Source of the DNA: Schaedlerella sp.
Lineage (GTDB): Bacteria > Bacillota > Clostridia > Lachnospirales > Lachnospiraceae
Length of the DNA: 10,091 nucleotides
Assembly (NCBI GenBank): GCA_020024595.1
Contig: JAHHTO010000086.1
Coordinates: 1-10,091, forward strand
Direction: 5' to 3'
Shown here: positions 1 through 6,914 of the stretch, piece after piece
Layout of the letters: the number at the start of each line of letters is the position of its first letter
Position numbering within the stretch: position 1 is the stretch's first letter
Program-made: the position numbers and the translations under genes
Notes under the pieces: model-generated
What the model saw: only the letters and a program-made list of their open reading frames with translations
Database searches by the model: none
Told to the model about the DNA's origin: nothing

Positions 1-137
1 GGTAAAGACAAAAATGCATCTCTTGACTGCATTTTTTTGTTCTTTTCATAATCTACATAGCACCCACAAATCCTCGTAATCGCACAATTTGCCGGTGAGA
101 ATTGCTTTCTGATTTCCAGTACTTCTTTCTTATTCAT
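1..137 (-). CDS. DUF4317-like protein, N-terminal fragment (cut by left edge)
   Basis: The ATG at 137 opens a frame that runs off the left edge, giving the first 45 residues. They begin MNKKEVLEIRKQF and continue with a CAITRICGCYVDYEK stretch. This resembles, from memory, the start of DUF4317-family proteins, which are widespread in Lachnospiraceae and of unknown function. The fragment is hydrophilic, with no signal peptide or membrane segment, so a cytoplasmic protein is likely. An AGGGAAG ribosome binding site lies just upstream of the ATG. The gene is divergent from rubredoxin, and a weak candidate promoter lies at 177-205. The coding frame is clear. The family name rests only on the N-terminal pattern and three cysteines (Cys20, Cys26, Cys28), so it is tentative. 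Confidence 0.72.
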   Translation of the reverse strand, partial: MNKKEVLEIRKQFSPANCAITRICGCYVDYEKNKKMQSRDAFLSL

Positions 138-176
138 TTATCTTCCCTCTTTCTATTTCTAGCGATATCCTTTTCT

Positions 177-205
177 ATTCTACAATGAATTCATTTCTCT
201 GAAAA
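177..205 (-). promoter_or_regulatory. Candidate promoter of the DUF4317-like gene
   Basis: On the minus strand, TTTTCA (205-200) and TAGAAT (182-177) are separated by 17 bp. Each matches the sigma-A consensus imperfectly. The predicted start site leaves a leader of about 33 nt before the ATG at 137. The spacer contains a 12-bp perfect palindrome, AATGAATTCATT (184-195), that could be an operator. This is a pattern match only. Confidence 0.3.
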
Positions 206-299
206 CTATTTTTCAAAAAAATTTGTAAAGTATGACACCATGCCTTTGTCACATCATATACAATTGCTATTCTTTCTCAAATATACTTACACAAAATCG

Positions 300-328
300 T
301 TGAATAATTTTATCTTTTTTTATATAAT
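300..328 (+). promoter_or_regulatory. Rubredoxin promoter
   Basis: TTGAAT (300-305) and a perfect TATAAT (323-328) are separated by 17 bp, which fits a strong sigma-A promoter. The predicted start leaves a short AT-rich leader ending in AAGGAGG (350-356), 8 nt before the rubredoxin ATG. An imperfect dyad, TGACA-N9-TGTCA (233-251), lies about 50 bp upstream of the -35 box and could be a regulator site, though nothing shows that it is. Confidence 0.7.
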
Positions 329-364
329 ACAATTGTCATTATTTATTTTAAGGAGGATATTTAC

Positions 365-526
365 ATGAAAAAATATGTATGTGAACCTTGCGGTTATGTA
401 TATGACCCTGAAGTAGGCGATCCAGATAACGGAATTGAACCAGGAACTGCTTTTGAAGATCTACCAGAAGACTGGGTATGCCCTTGGTGTGGACTGGGTA
501 AAGAAGTGTTCGTGGAAGAGGACTAA
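365..526 (+). CDS. Rubredoxin
   Basis: This 53-residue protein is a complete classical rubredoxin, a soluble one-electron carrier with a single iron held by four cysteines. The ligands are Cys6 and Cys9 in the first CxxCG knuckle (YVCEPCGY) and Cys39 and Cys42 in the second (VCPWCGLGKEVF). The family's YDPEVGDPDNGIEPGT and FEDLPEDWVCP segments sit between them. The length matches the usual 52-54 residues. The start is fixed by AAGGAGG 8 nt upstream. In strict anaerobes rubredoxins commonly feed electrons to oxygen- and peroxide-detoxifying enzymes such as flavodiiron proteins and rubrerythrin, but no such partner is in view. It appears monocistronic, with its own strong promoter and a hairpin terminator at 550-611. 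The Trp inside the second knuckle is a small variation. Confidence 0.96.
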   Translation: MKKYVCEPCGYVYDPEVGDPDNGIEPGTAFEDLPEDWVCPWCGLGKEVFVEED

Positions 527-549
527 TTCGTACATAAATGTCCCAAGAC

Positions 550-611
550 AAAAGAGTCGGCTTATGTATGTTGATGATGTATCCACCGACATACATAAAG
601 CCGACCCTTTT
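550..611. terminator. Shared hairpin terminator between rubredoxin and pflA
   Basis: The left arm (550-571) and right arm (589-611) form a long stem of about 20 bp with small bulges. It includes GTCGGC pairing with GCCGAC and TATGTATGT pairing with ACATACATA, around a 17-nt loop. A-runs on one side and T-runs on the other flank the stem, so it can end transcription from both convergent genes. It starts 24 nt after the rubredoxin stop and lies 11 nt past the pflA stop. Confidence 0.75.
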
Positions 612-621
612 CTTGGTATTT

Positions 622-1365
622 TTACATAGCATGCAACACTTTTTTAGCGTGCTCCACACGTTCTTTCGTAGGCGGATCAATCCCCTCCAATGGATATTCA
701 TATCCCAGTTCTTTCCACTTATATGCGCCAAGTGTATGATACGGGAGTACTTCTACCTTCTCTACATTACTGAGCCCCTCTATAAATTCATGCAACTTTT
801 CAAGTGCTACATCTTCATCACTTCTCTCTGGAACCAAAACATGTCGGATCCAAACCGGTTTCTGAATTTCATTTAAATATTGTGCCATATCCAGAATATT
901 TTCATTTGAACATCCTGTCAAGATTTTATGCTTTGTATCATCAATATGCTTTATATCCAACATTACCAAATCCGTATATTTCATCAGTTCCTGCATTTTC
1001 CCAAAGAAAGGTTCTTTTCGCGTAAACGGATTACCACTTGTATCCAATGTTGTATGGATCCCCTGTTCCTTTGCTTTACGAAATAATTCTGTCAGAAAAT
1101 CGATCTGTAAAAGTGGTTCTCCTCCGCTGACCGTAATTCCACCTTTCTCTCCCCAATAAGAACGATAGCGCATAGCAGTTTTCAAAAGTTCGTCTGCTGT
1201 ATACAACGTTCCTGTCTGCATATTCCAGGTATCCGGATTATGGCAGAACTGACAACGCATGGTACATCCTGTTAAAAAAATCACATACCGTACCCCCGGA
1301 CCGTCTACAGAACCAAAGCTCTCAAGGGAATGCACATATCCTTTTAATTCATTTTTCTGGTCCAT
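622..1365 (-). CDS. pflA: Pyruvate formate-lyase activating enzyme (radical SAM)
   Basis: The 247-residue protein is a radical SAM activase. It uses a [4Fe-4S] cluster and S-adenosylmethionine to install the glycyl radical on PflB. The cluster motif CxxxCxxC is Cys34, Cys38 and Cys41 (GCTMRCQFCHNPDTW), preceded by the family signature SFGSVDGPGVRYVIFLTG. The SAM-binding GGEP motif is at 81-84, followed by the DTSGN strand and the TDLVMLDIKH segment. The C-terminus carries the typical EVLPYHTLGAYKWKELG motif. Length is normal for PflA (about 245). The ATG at 1365 is preferred because AGGAG lies 8 nt upstream. A nearby ATG at 1370 is out of frame. It follows pflB on the same strand, 146 bp away, and may be made both by readthrough and from its own promoter. 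Confidence 0.97.
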   Translation of the reverse strand: MDQKNELKGYVHSLESFGSVDGPGVRYVIFLTGCTMRCQFCHNPDTWNMQTGTLYTADELLKTAMRYRSYWGEKGGITVSGGEPLLQIDFLTELFRKAKEQGIHTTLDTSGNPFTRKEPFFGKMQELMKYTDLVMLDIKHIDDTKHKILTGCSNENILDMAQYLNEIQKPVWIRHVLVPERSDEDVALEKLHEFIEGLSNVEKVEVLPYHTLGAYKWKELGYEYPLEGIDPPTKERVEHAKKVLHAM

Positions 1366-1394
1366 TCCATCGTCTCCTTTTCATATCTTAATTC

Positions 1395-1423
1395 TATATA
1401 AAAGTAACTGGTCCTTATGCCAA
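1395..1423 (-). promoter_or_regulatory. Candidate internal promoter for pflA
   Basis: On the minus strand TTGGCA (1423-1418) and TATATA (1400-1395) have exact 17-bp spacing. The -35 box lies inside the hairpin at 1408-1451. A start here would give pflA a leader of roughly 25 nt and expression independent of pflB. This is a pattern match in AT-rich DNA. Confidence 0.4.
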
Positions 1424-1451
1424 AGAGAATCTCTTAAAGCAAAAGGACCAG
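1408..1451 (-). terminator. Promoter-distal hairpin in the pflB-pflA gap
   Basis: A near-continuous stem is formed by CTGGTCCTT (1408-1416) with AAGGACCAG (1443-1451), TGC (1418-1420) with GCA (1439-1441), and AAGAGA (1423-1428) with TCTCTT (1430-1435) closing on one base. In the direction of transcription it is followed by an interrupted U-rich stretch (TTACTTTTATAT). It could be a leaky terminator or a processing or stability element that sets pflA below pflB. Confidence 0.6.
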
Positions 1452-1457
1452 ACTCGT

Positions 1458-1506
1458 ATTGAATGTGACCACGGCTCTTCTTTCAAAAGAACTGTGTTCA
1501 TTCAAT
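1458..1506 (-). terminator. Hairpin directly after the pflB stop
   Basis: ATTGAATG (1458-1465) pairs with CATTCAAT (1499-1506), CACGG (1470-1474) with CTGTG (1492-1496, one G-T pair), and TTCTTT (1478-1483) with AAAGAA (1486-1491). The stem starts 5 nt past the pflB stop. No T-run follows, so a 3'-end protecting or RNase-processing role for the pflB message seems likelier than simple termination. Confidence 0.5.
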
Positions 1507-1511
1507 TGTTA

Positions 1512-3764
1512 TTACATTTCCTTGTGGCATGTTCTCGCAATTACATCTAACTGCTGCTCACGTGTCAGATCAATAAATTTAACTGCATATCCTGATACAC
1601 GGATTGTGAAGTTTGCATATTCCGGCTTCTCAGGATGTTCCATAGCATCAATCAGTTTATCTGTACCAAATACATTGACATTCAGATGATGCGCTCCCTG
1701 ATGGAAGTATCCATCCATAACACGTGCCAGATTTATCTTACGTTCTTCATCATTGTGTCCAAGTGCACTTGGGCTGATTGTCTGTGTATTGGAAATACCG
1801 TCCAACGCCAGCTCATATGGCAATTTTGCCACAGAGTTCAAGGACGCAAGAAGTCCATTCTTCTCTGCACCGTAGGATGGATTTGCTCCTGGTGACAACG
1901 GCTCTCCTGCCTTTCTTCCATCCGGAAGAGTTCCTGTTGCTTTTCCATATACAACATTTGATGTAATTGTCAGGATAGATGTTGTCGGCTCGGAATCTCT
2001 GTATGTATGGCACTTGCTCAGTTTGTGCATGAATGTCTTCAACAACCAGATTGCAATTTCATCTGCACGATCGTCATCATTACCATATCTCGGGAAGTCT
2101 CCTTCAACTTCAAAGTCTGTTGCAACTCCATCTTCATCACGAATCACTTTTACTTTTGCATACTTGATGGCACTTAAAGAGTCTACTACATGTGAGAATC
2201 CTGCAATACCTGTTGCAAATGTACGTCTTACATTCGTATCGATCAGAGCCATTTCTGCTGCTTCATAATAATACTTATCATGCATATAATGGATCATATT
2301 CAATGTATCTACATACAATTTGGACAGCCATTCCATCATTTCATCGTATTTTTCCATTACTTCATCGTAATCCAGATATTCAGAAGTAATCGGTCTATAC
2401 GCCGGCGATACCTGTACTTTTGTCTTCTCATCTACACCACCATTGATCGCATATAACAAACATTTTGCAAGGTTTGCACGTGCTCCAAAGAACTGGATTT
2501 CTTTACCAGTCTGAGTTGCAGATACACAACAGCAGATGCTGTAGTCATCGCCCCATACCGGACGCATTACATCATCATTCTCATACTGTACAGAACTTGT
2601 CTTTACAGAAATCAGAGAAGAGTACTTTTTAAAGTTCTCTGGCAGTCTATCAGAATATAATACTGTCAGGTTCGGCTCTGGTGCCGGTCCCATATTCTCC
2701 AGTGTATGCAGGAAACGGAAGTCATTCTTTGTTACCATAGAACGTCCATCCTGTCCCAAACCACCCATTTCCAGAGTTGCCCATACCGGGTCTCCAGAGA
2801 AAAGTTCATTATAAGACGGAACTCTTGCGAATTTCACCATACGGAACTTCATAACAATGTGGTCGATCAATTCCTGTGCTTCTTTCTCTGTCAGCACACC
2901 GTTCTTCATATCTCTTTCAATGTAAATATCCAAGAATGTAGAGATACGTCCAACACTCATAGCCGCACCATTCTGGGTCTTAATTGCTGCAAGATATCCA
3001 AAATACAACCACTGAACTGCTTCTCTTGCGTCTTTTGCCGGCTTAGAGATATCATATCCGTATACGGCTGCCATTTCTTTCATCTCACCCAATGCACGGA
3101 TCTGCTCTGCAACTTCTTCACGAAGACGGAAATCTGTACCCTTCATGCCATGTCTTGCATAGCGCTCAAAGTCATACTGTTTCTTCTCGATCAGGAAGTC
3201 AATACCATACAGAGCAACTCGACGATAGTCACCAACGATTCGACCACGTCCATATGTATCCGGAAGTCCTGTTATAATCTTATTATGACGTGCTTTCTTC
3301 ATTTCTGGTGTATAAATATCAAATACTCCCTGGTTATGTGTCTTATGATATTTTGTAAAAATCTCATGCAGTTTTTCACTTGGCTGATAACCATATGTCG
3401 TACAAGCCTTCTCTGCCATCTTGATTCCACCGTATGGCATAAATGCTCTCTTAAGCGGTTTGTCTGTCTGAAGACCCACTACCTTCTCCAGATCTTTCAT
3501 GCTGTCATCTATATATCCAGGACCATATGCTGTCAGGCCGGAAACCACTTCTGTTTCCATATCGAGAACTCCGCCTTTTTCACGTTCCTGTTTCTGCAGT
3601 TCCTGAAGTCTTCCCCACAGCTTGTCTGTTGCTTCAGTAGGTCCCTCCAGGAAAGATTCATCTCCGTCATATGGAGTATAGTTTTCCTGAATAAAATCAC
3701 GGACATCTACAGAATTTTTCCAGTTTCTTCCTGCAAATCCTGCCCACTGTTCAAATTGTGCCAT
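1512..3764 (-). CDS. pflB: Formate C-acetyltransferase (pyruvate formate-lyase)
   Basis: The 750-residue enzyme converts pyruvate and CoA to acetyl-CoA and formate in the cytoplasm by glycyl radical chemistry. The catalytic cysteine pair sits at Cys412-Cys413 in DDYSICCCVSATQTGK, followed by the conserved FFGARANLAK and YAINGGVDEK segments. The glycyl radical loop near the C-terminus is RVSGYAVKF, with Gly725 as the radical site. The N-terminus (FAGRNWKNSVDVRDFIQENYTPYDGDESFL) and the PYGGIKMAE and YGRGRIVGDYRRVALYG blocks are typical of true PFL rather than glycerol dehydratase or choline lyase. Length is close to E. coli PflB (760). The start is set by AGGAGG 10 nt upstream. An additional Cys411 precedes the usual pair. 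Transcription probably starts from 3815-3843, and PflA is encoded just downstream. Confidence 0.98.
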   Translation of the reverse strand: MAQFEQWAGFAGRNWKNSVDVRDFIQENYTPYDGDESFLEGPTEATDKLWGRLQELQKQEREKGGVLDMETEVVSGLTAYGPGYIDDSMKDLEKVVGLQTDKPLKRAFMPYGGIKMAEKACTTYGYQPSEKLHEIFTKYHKTHNQGVFDIYTPEMKKARHNKIITGLPDTYGRGRIVGDYRRVALYGIDFLIEKKQYDFERYARHGMKGTDFRLREEVAEQIRALGEMKEMAAVYGYDISKPAKDAREAVQWLYFGYLAAIKTQNGAAMSVGRISTFLDIYIERDMKNGVLTEKEAQELIDHIVMKFRMVKFARVPSYNELFSGDPVWATLEMGGLGQDGRSMVTKNDFRFLHTLENMGPAPEPNLTVLYSDRLPENFKKYSSLISVKTSSVQYENDDVMRPVWGDDYSICCCVSATQTGKEIQFFGARANLAKCLLYAINGGVDEKTKVQVSPAYRPITSEYLDYDEVMEKYDEMMEWLSKLYVDTLNMIHYMHDKYYYEAAEMALIDTNVRRTFATGIAGFSHVVDSLSAIKYAKVKVIRDEDGVATDFEVEGDFPRYGNDDDRADEIAIWLLKTFMHKLSKCHTYRDSEPTTSILTITSNVVYGKATGTLPDGRKAGEPLSPGANPSYGAEKNGLLASLNSVAKLPYELALDGISNTQTISPSALGHNDEERKINLARVMDGYFHQGAHHLNVNVFGTDKLIDAMEHPEKPEYANFTIRVSGYAVKFIDLTREQQLDVIARTCHKEM

Positions 3765-3814
3765 TGTACCACAACCTCCTCTAAGTCTAATCCTATCTTT
3801 TCTTTTACGGGCTC

Positions 3815-3843
3815 AGTATAACATCCAGTTAAAAAAATAACAA
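3815..3843 (-). promoter_or_regulatory. pflB promoter
   Basis: On the minus strand TTGTTA (3843-3838) and TATACT (3820-3815) are spaced by 17 bp. A TGT triplet before the -10 makes it an extended -10 promoter. The predicted start is near 3808, leaving a leader of about 45 nt with GAGGAGG before the ATG. This suits a highly expressed fermentation gene. Confidence 0.65.
3826..3843. promoter_or_regulatory. Candidate Rex operator over the pflB -35 box
   Basis: Read on the minus strand this is TTGTTA-N6-TAACTG, an imperfect palindrome. The left half-site is complete and the right half-site matches TAACAA at four of six bases. Rex, the NADH/NAD+-sensing repressor of Firmicutes, binds TTGTTAA-N4-TTAACAA-type sites and often controls fermentation genes. 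The site covers the -35 box, where a repressor would block polymerase. The all-T spacer could also make this a chance match. Confidence 0.35.
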
Positions 3844-3964
3844 GTACCGAATTACGAAAAATACCCCTATTTCTGGCTTGTATTTCATTTTATACAATTT
3901 CTCTGCTTTTTAGAGTTTATTCTTATTGTTTTTTATTTTTCTTTCTAACATATAGTATCTATTC

Positions 3965-3994
3965 TTGTCACCAATCCACAAAATATGGTATTAT
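3965..3994 (+). promoter_or_regulatory. Promoter of the GNAT gene
   Basis: TTGTCA (3965-3970) and TATTAT (3989-3994) are separated by 18 bp, with a TGG extension before the -10. It sits 39 bp before the ATG at 4033 and points away from the pflB promoter, so 3765-4032 is a divergent control region. Confidence 0.55.
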
Positions 3995-4032
3995 CTAAAT
4001 ATATTTTAAGTTTTTTTAAAAGGAGCATACTT

Positions 4033-4530
4033 ATGAATATCAGAAAAGCAACATTCAATGACCTAGATATCATATTAAAAATGTATGAAAACGCACGTAT
4101 CTTTATGTCCTGCCACGGAAACCCAACTCAGTGGGGAAATAGTTATCCACCGGTCTCCACATTGCAACAAGATATTGCAGATGAGTGCAGCTATGTATGT
4201 GAGGATAACGGGAAAATTATTGCTACGTTCTATTTTCGTATTGGAAAGGACGATAGTTATGCCAAAATTTACGAAGGCCAATGGCTGAACGATTCACCTT
4301 ACGGTGTTGTCCACCGAATCACCTCTGATGGAAGCCGAAAAGGTACTGCTTCTTTTTGCATTGACTGGGCACTTTCCCAATGCGGGAATCTAAAAATTGA
4401 TACGCATCGTAACAATCAGATTATGCAACATCTGCTGAACAAAAATGGATTTGTCCACTGCGGAATCATTTATCTGGAAGATGGTACAGACCGACTTGCT
4501 TACCAAAAGTGCACCACCCCTCTTTTTTGA
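4033..4530 (+). CDS. GNAT family N-acetyltransferase
   Basis: The 165-residue protein has the GNAT layout. It starts with the strand MNIRKATFNDLDIILKMYENAR and has a central SYVCEDNGKIIATFYFRI sheet region. A VHRITSDGSRKGTASFCIDWAL segment carries a variant acetyl-CoA pyrophosphate loop (about 102-112). A final LKIDTHRNNQIMQHLLNKNGFVHCGIIYL block closes the acetyltransferase core. It should transfer an acetyl group from acetyl-CoA to an amine, but the substrate cannot be read from sequence. Length is normal for a single-domain GNAT. The ATG at 4033 is chosen because AAAAGGAG lies 7 nt upstream and the homology-like region starts there. An in-frame ATG at 3985 lies inside the promoter. It is monocistronic, divergent from pflB, with no obvious functional tie to its neighbours. 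Confidence 0.9.
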   Translation: MNIRKATFNDLDIILKMYENARIFMSCHGNPTQWGNSYPPVSTLQQDIADECSYVCEDNGKIIATFYFRIGKDDSYAKIYEGQWLNDSPYGVVHRITSDGSRKGTASFCIDWALSQCGNLKIDTHRNNQIMQHLLNKNGFVHCGIIYLEDGTDRLAYQKCTTPLF

Positions 4531-4567
4531 ATGTACCTTATCACTTGATTCAACATTTCTATACTCA

Positions 4568-4610
4568 AGAAGTGGATTGTCATCCTCGAATCGGACAACA
4601 ATCCACTTCT
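4568..4610. terminator. Shared hairpin terminator between the GNAT gene and the hydroxylase operon
   Basis: Perfect 13-bp arms, AGAAGTGGATTGT (4568-4580) and ACAATCCACTTCT (4598-4610), enclose a 17-nt loop that can add a TCC/GGA inner pairing. On the plus strand an ATCTTTTCT stretch follows. It lies 37 nt after the GNAT stop and 18 nt past the stop of the convergent Mo-subunit gene, so it probably serves both directions, more strongly on the plus strand. Confidence 0.75.
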
Positions 4611-4628
4611 ATCTTTTCTATCAATATA

Positions 4629-6914
4629 CTATCGTTTATTCTTTTCCTGCATCCCCCAGAATACTTTCTCTGCTGTAATCGGTAGTTCACGCACACGTAC
4701 ACCCACAGCATTGCTGATGGCATTTGCAATCGCCGGTGATGGTGTATTGATTACAATCTCACCAATCGATTTTGCGCCAAAAGGTCCCGATGGTTCATAA
4801 CTACTTTCAAATTCAACCCTGATGTTTCCCACATCAAGACGGCTCGGAATCTTATACTGCATAAAAGAGTTACTATAGTTCTTTCCTCTTTTGTTATAAA
4901 CCACATCCTCATAGAGTGCCATTCCAATTCCCTGGGCAATTCCACCTTCCGTCTGTACTCGTGCCAAGTTGGGATTTATAGGCGTCCCACAGTCTACCAC
5001 TGCCACATAATCCAACAGCTCTATCTCCCCAGTTTCCTTGTCCACTTCTACTTCTGCCATACCAACCATAAACGGCGGTGGAGAAACAGGAGAGGAAAAT
5101 GCCTCACTGGCACTTAGTGCATCCTCATTGTTACACATGGCATTGTTTCCAATCTCTGCACGACTGATCGATACTCCAGTTTTCAAATTTGTCACTTTTT
5201 CACCATCAAATTCCACATCTTCCACATCACAGCCAAGGTATTTTGCACCTTGCGCACAAAGTTTCTCACGCAATGTCTCACATGTTTTCATAACTGCCAT
5301 TCCAGTCACATAAGTTGTACTGGAAGCATAAGAACCACAATCGTATGGGGAAACGTCCGTATCTACACCGTGAACAATAATCTGATCCATACTGCAGCTC
5401 AGACATTCTGCTGCCATCTGGCTCAATATCGTATCACAGCCGGTTCCCATATCAGTTGCACCAATCATCAGCGTATAGAAGCCATCATCATTTACTTTAA
5501 TAGAAACAGAGGCTGTATCGAGTGCTGAAATTCCAGAACCTTGCATAGACATTGCCACCCCGACTCCTCGAACTTTTCCGTTGCCACAGTCTACTGACGG
5601 GTACTTTTCATCCCAACCAATCATTTCCTTTGCTCTTGCCATACAGCGATCCAATGCACAACTCGAATTCGGCTCATTGTAATACGCTGGCATGATCTGT
5701 CCTTCCCTGATCATATTTATTTCACGCAGCTTTACAGGATCCATCCCCATCTTCTCAGCAAGCTCTGTAATCGCAGATTCCACCGCAAAACTTCCCTGTG
5801 TTGCACCATATCCACGATAAGCTCCGGCTGACATGGTATTTGTATAAACCACATCATACGCAAAACGAAATGCCTCAGTCTTCCCATAAAGCGGAATTGA
5901 CTTATGCCCAGACAAACCAACTGTTGTCGGACCATGTTCTCCAAACGCACCTGTATTAGACAATGTATACACATCCAAAGCCTTAATAACTCCGTCTTTA
6001 TTTGCACCAACCCGCACATGCAATTCCATCTCATGCCGCGGAGAAGATGCGATCATAGACTCTTCTCTCGTAAATATCATCTTTGCCGGTTTTCCTGTCA
6101 TCCATGTCACAAATGCCGGATACATTTCCATTACAGCCGTCTGCTTTGCTCCAAATCCCCCACCAATTCGCGGTTTGATAACACGTACTTTGGACTTCGG
6201 AATATTCAGCGCTGTTGCCATGATTCTTCTCACATGGAACGGAACCTGCGTAGAAGATACAATATTCAGTCTTCCATATGTATCCTTATAAGAATACGCC
6301 CGAAACGTCTCCATCATTGCCTGCTGATTTGCTTTCGTGTGATACACTTCATCCACTACATAATCACAAGATGCTAGAACTGTATCTACATCTCCCTCCC
6401 CACACACTTCATGGGCACATAAATTTCTCTGATTATCGGCACCGACCGGAATCAGGCTTTTCCAGTTTTCCTCCGGGTGCACCAGTATCGAATGATCCTT
6501 CGCCTTCCTAAAATCCAATATCGGCTCCAGAACTTCATATTTTATACGAATCAATTTCAAAGCTTTTTCTACTGCTTCTTCTGTCTCTCCTGCCACAATG
6601 GCAACTGGATCTCCCACAAACCTAACTCTCTTATCCAGAATCAAACGATCATACGGACTGGGCTCCGGATAGGTCTGCCCTGCCAGCGTAAAACGCTTAT
6701 CCGGGCAATCTTTATATGTAAAAATTGCTTCAATACCCGGTACGGCTTTTGCTCTGGTTAGATTAATCTCTTCAATCAACGCATGAGCATGAGAACTTCT
6801 TAACACTTTTACAACCAAACAATCAGACGGTGCAAGATCATTCACATATACACCTTTTCCGGTTACCAATGCTTCATAATCTATCTTCGGTACCCCTTGA
6901 TTCACGTATTTCAT
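4629..6914 (-). CDS. Xanthine dehydrogenase-family molybdenum-binding subunit
   Basis: The 761-residue protein is the catalytic, molybdopterin-binding large subunit of a three-subunit molybdenum hydroxylase. The N-terminal half has the a/b hammerhead domain (YVNDLAPSDCLVVKVLRSSHAHALI, about 22-130). The cofactor region follows, with GGGFGAKQ at 251-258, the substrate-pocket loop AGAYRGYG at 363-370, and ATDMGTGCDT at 486-495. The C-terminal GAKSIGE (713-719) supplies Glu719, matching the catalytic glutamate of this family. Length is normal. The start overlaps the 2Fe-2S gene by 4 nt (ATGA) and has AAGGAGG upstream. The most likely role is hydroxylation of xanthine, hypoxanthine or a related N-heterocycle. 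The usual MGQG glutamine is replaced by Thr491, and I see no clear counterpart of the bovine substrate arginine, so the substrate is left open. No maturation gene is in view. Confidence 0.93.
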   Translation of the reverse strand: MKYVNQGVPKIDYEALVTGKGVYVNDLAPSDCLVVKVLRSSHAHALIEEINLTRAKAVPGIEAIFTYKDCPDKRFTLAGQTYPEPSPYDRLILDKRVRFVGDPVAIVAGETEEAVEKALKLIRIKYEVLEPILDFRKAKDHSILVHPEENWKSLIPVGADNQRNLCAHEVCGEGDVDTVLASCDYVVDEVYHTKANQQAMMETFRAYSYKDTYGRLNIVSSTQVPFHVRRIMATALNIPKSKVRVIKPRIGGGFGAKQTAVMEMYPAFVTWMTGKPAKMIFTREESMIASSPRHEMELHVRVGANKDGVIKALDVYTLSNTGAFGEHGPTTVGLSGHKSIPLYGKTEAFRFAYDVVYTNTMSAGAYRGYGATQGSFAVESAITELAEKMGMDPVKLREINMIREGQIMPAYYNEPNSSCALDRCMARAKEMIGWDEKYPSVDCGNGKVRGVGVAMSMQGSGISALDTASVSIKVNDDGFYTLMIGATDMGTGCDTILSQMAAECLSCSMDQIIVHGVDTDVSPYDCGSYASSTTYVTGMAVMKTCETLREKLCAQGAKYLGCDVEDVEFDGEKVTNLKTGVSISRAEIGNNAMCNNEDALSASEAFSSPVSPPPFMVGMAEVEVDKETGEIELLDYVAVVDCGTPINPNLARVQTEGGIAQGIGMALYEDVVYNKRGKNYSNSFMQYKIPSRLDVGNIRVEFESSYEPSGPFGAKSIGEIVINTPSPAIANAISNAVGVRVRELPITAEKVFWGMQEKNKR

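Noticed and set aside
10..36. Terminator-like inverted repeat AAAAATGCA / TGCATTTTT
   Set aside because: It lies inside the coding frame of the DUF4317-like gene, is very AT-rich with a weak stem, and is explained by Lys and Phe codons.
348..731. A 127-codon minus-strand frame across rubredoxin and the end of pflA
   Set aside because: It runs antisense through rubredoxin and the shared terminator and overlaps the pflA end in another frame. It has no domain signal.
2706..3821. A 371-codon open frame on the plus strand opposite pflB
   Set aside because: It is antisense to a highly conserved gene and rich in Cys, Phe, Ser and His, as expected from reading biased codons backwards. It has no supporting ribosome binding site or recognisable domain.
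3985..4032. Upstream in-frame ATG as an earlier start of the GNAT gene
   Set aside because: It falls inside the promoter between the -35 and -10 and has no ribosome binding site. The extra residues do not resemble a GNAT N-terminus, while 4033 has AAAAGGAG at good spacing.
5904..6377. A 157-codon plus-strand frame opposite the Mo subunit
   Set aside because: Its composition (many Arg, His, Cys) is typical of an antisense shadow, and no family pattern is visible.
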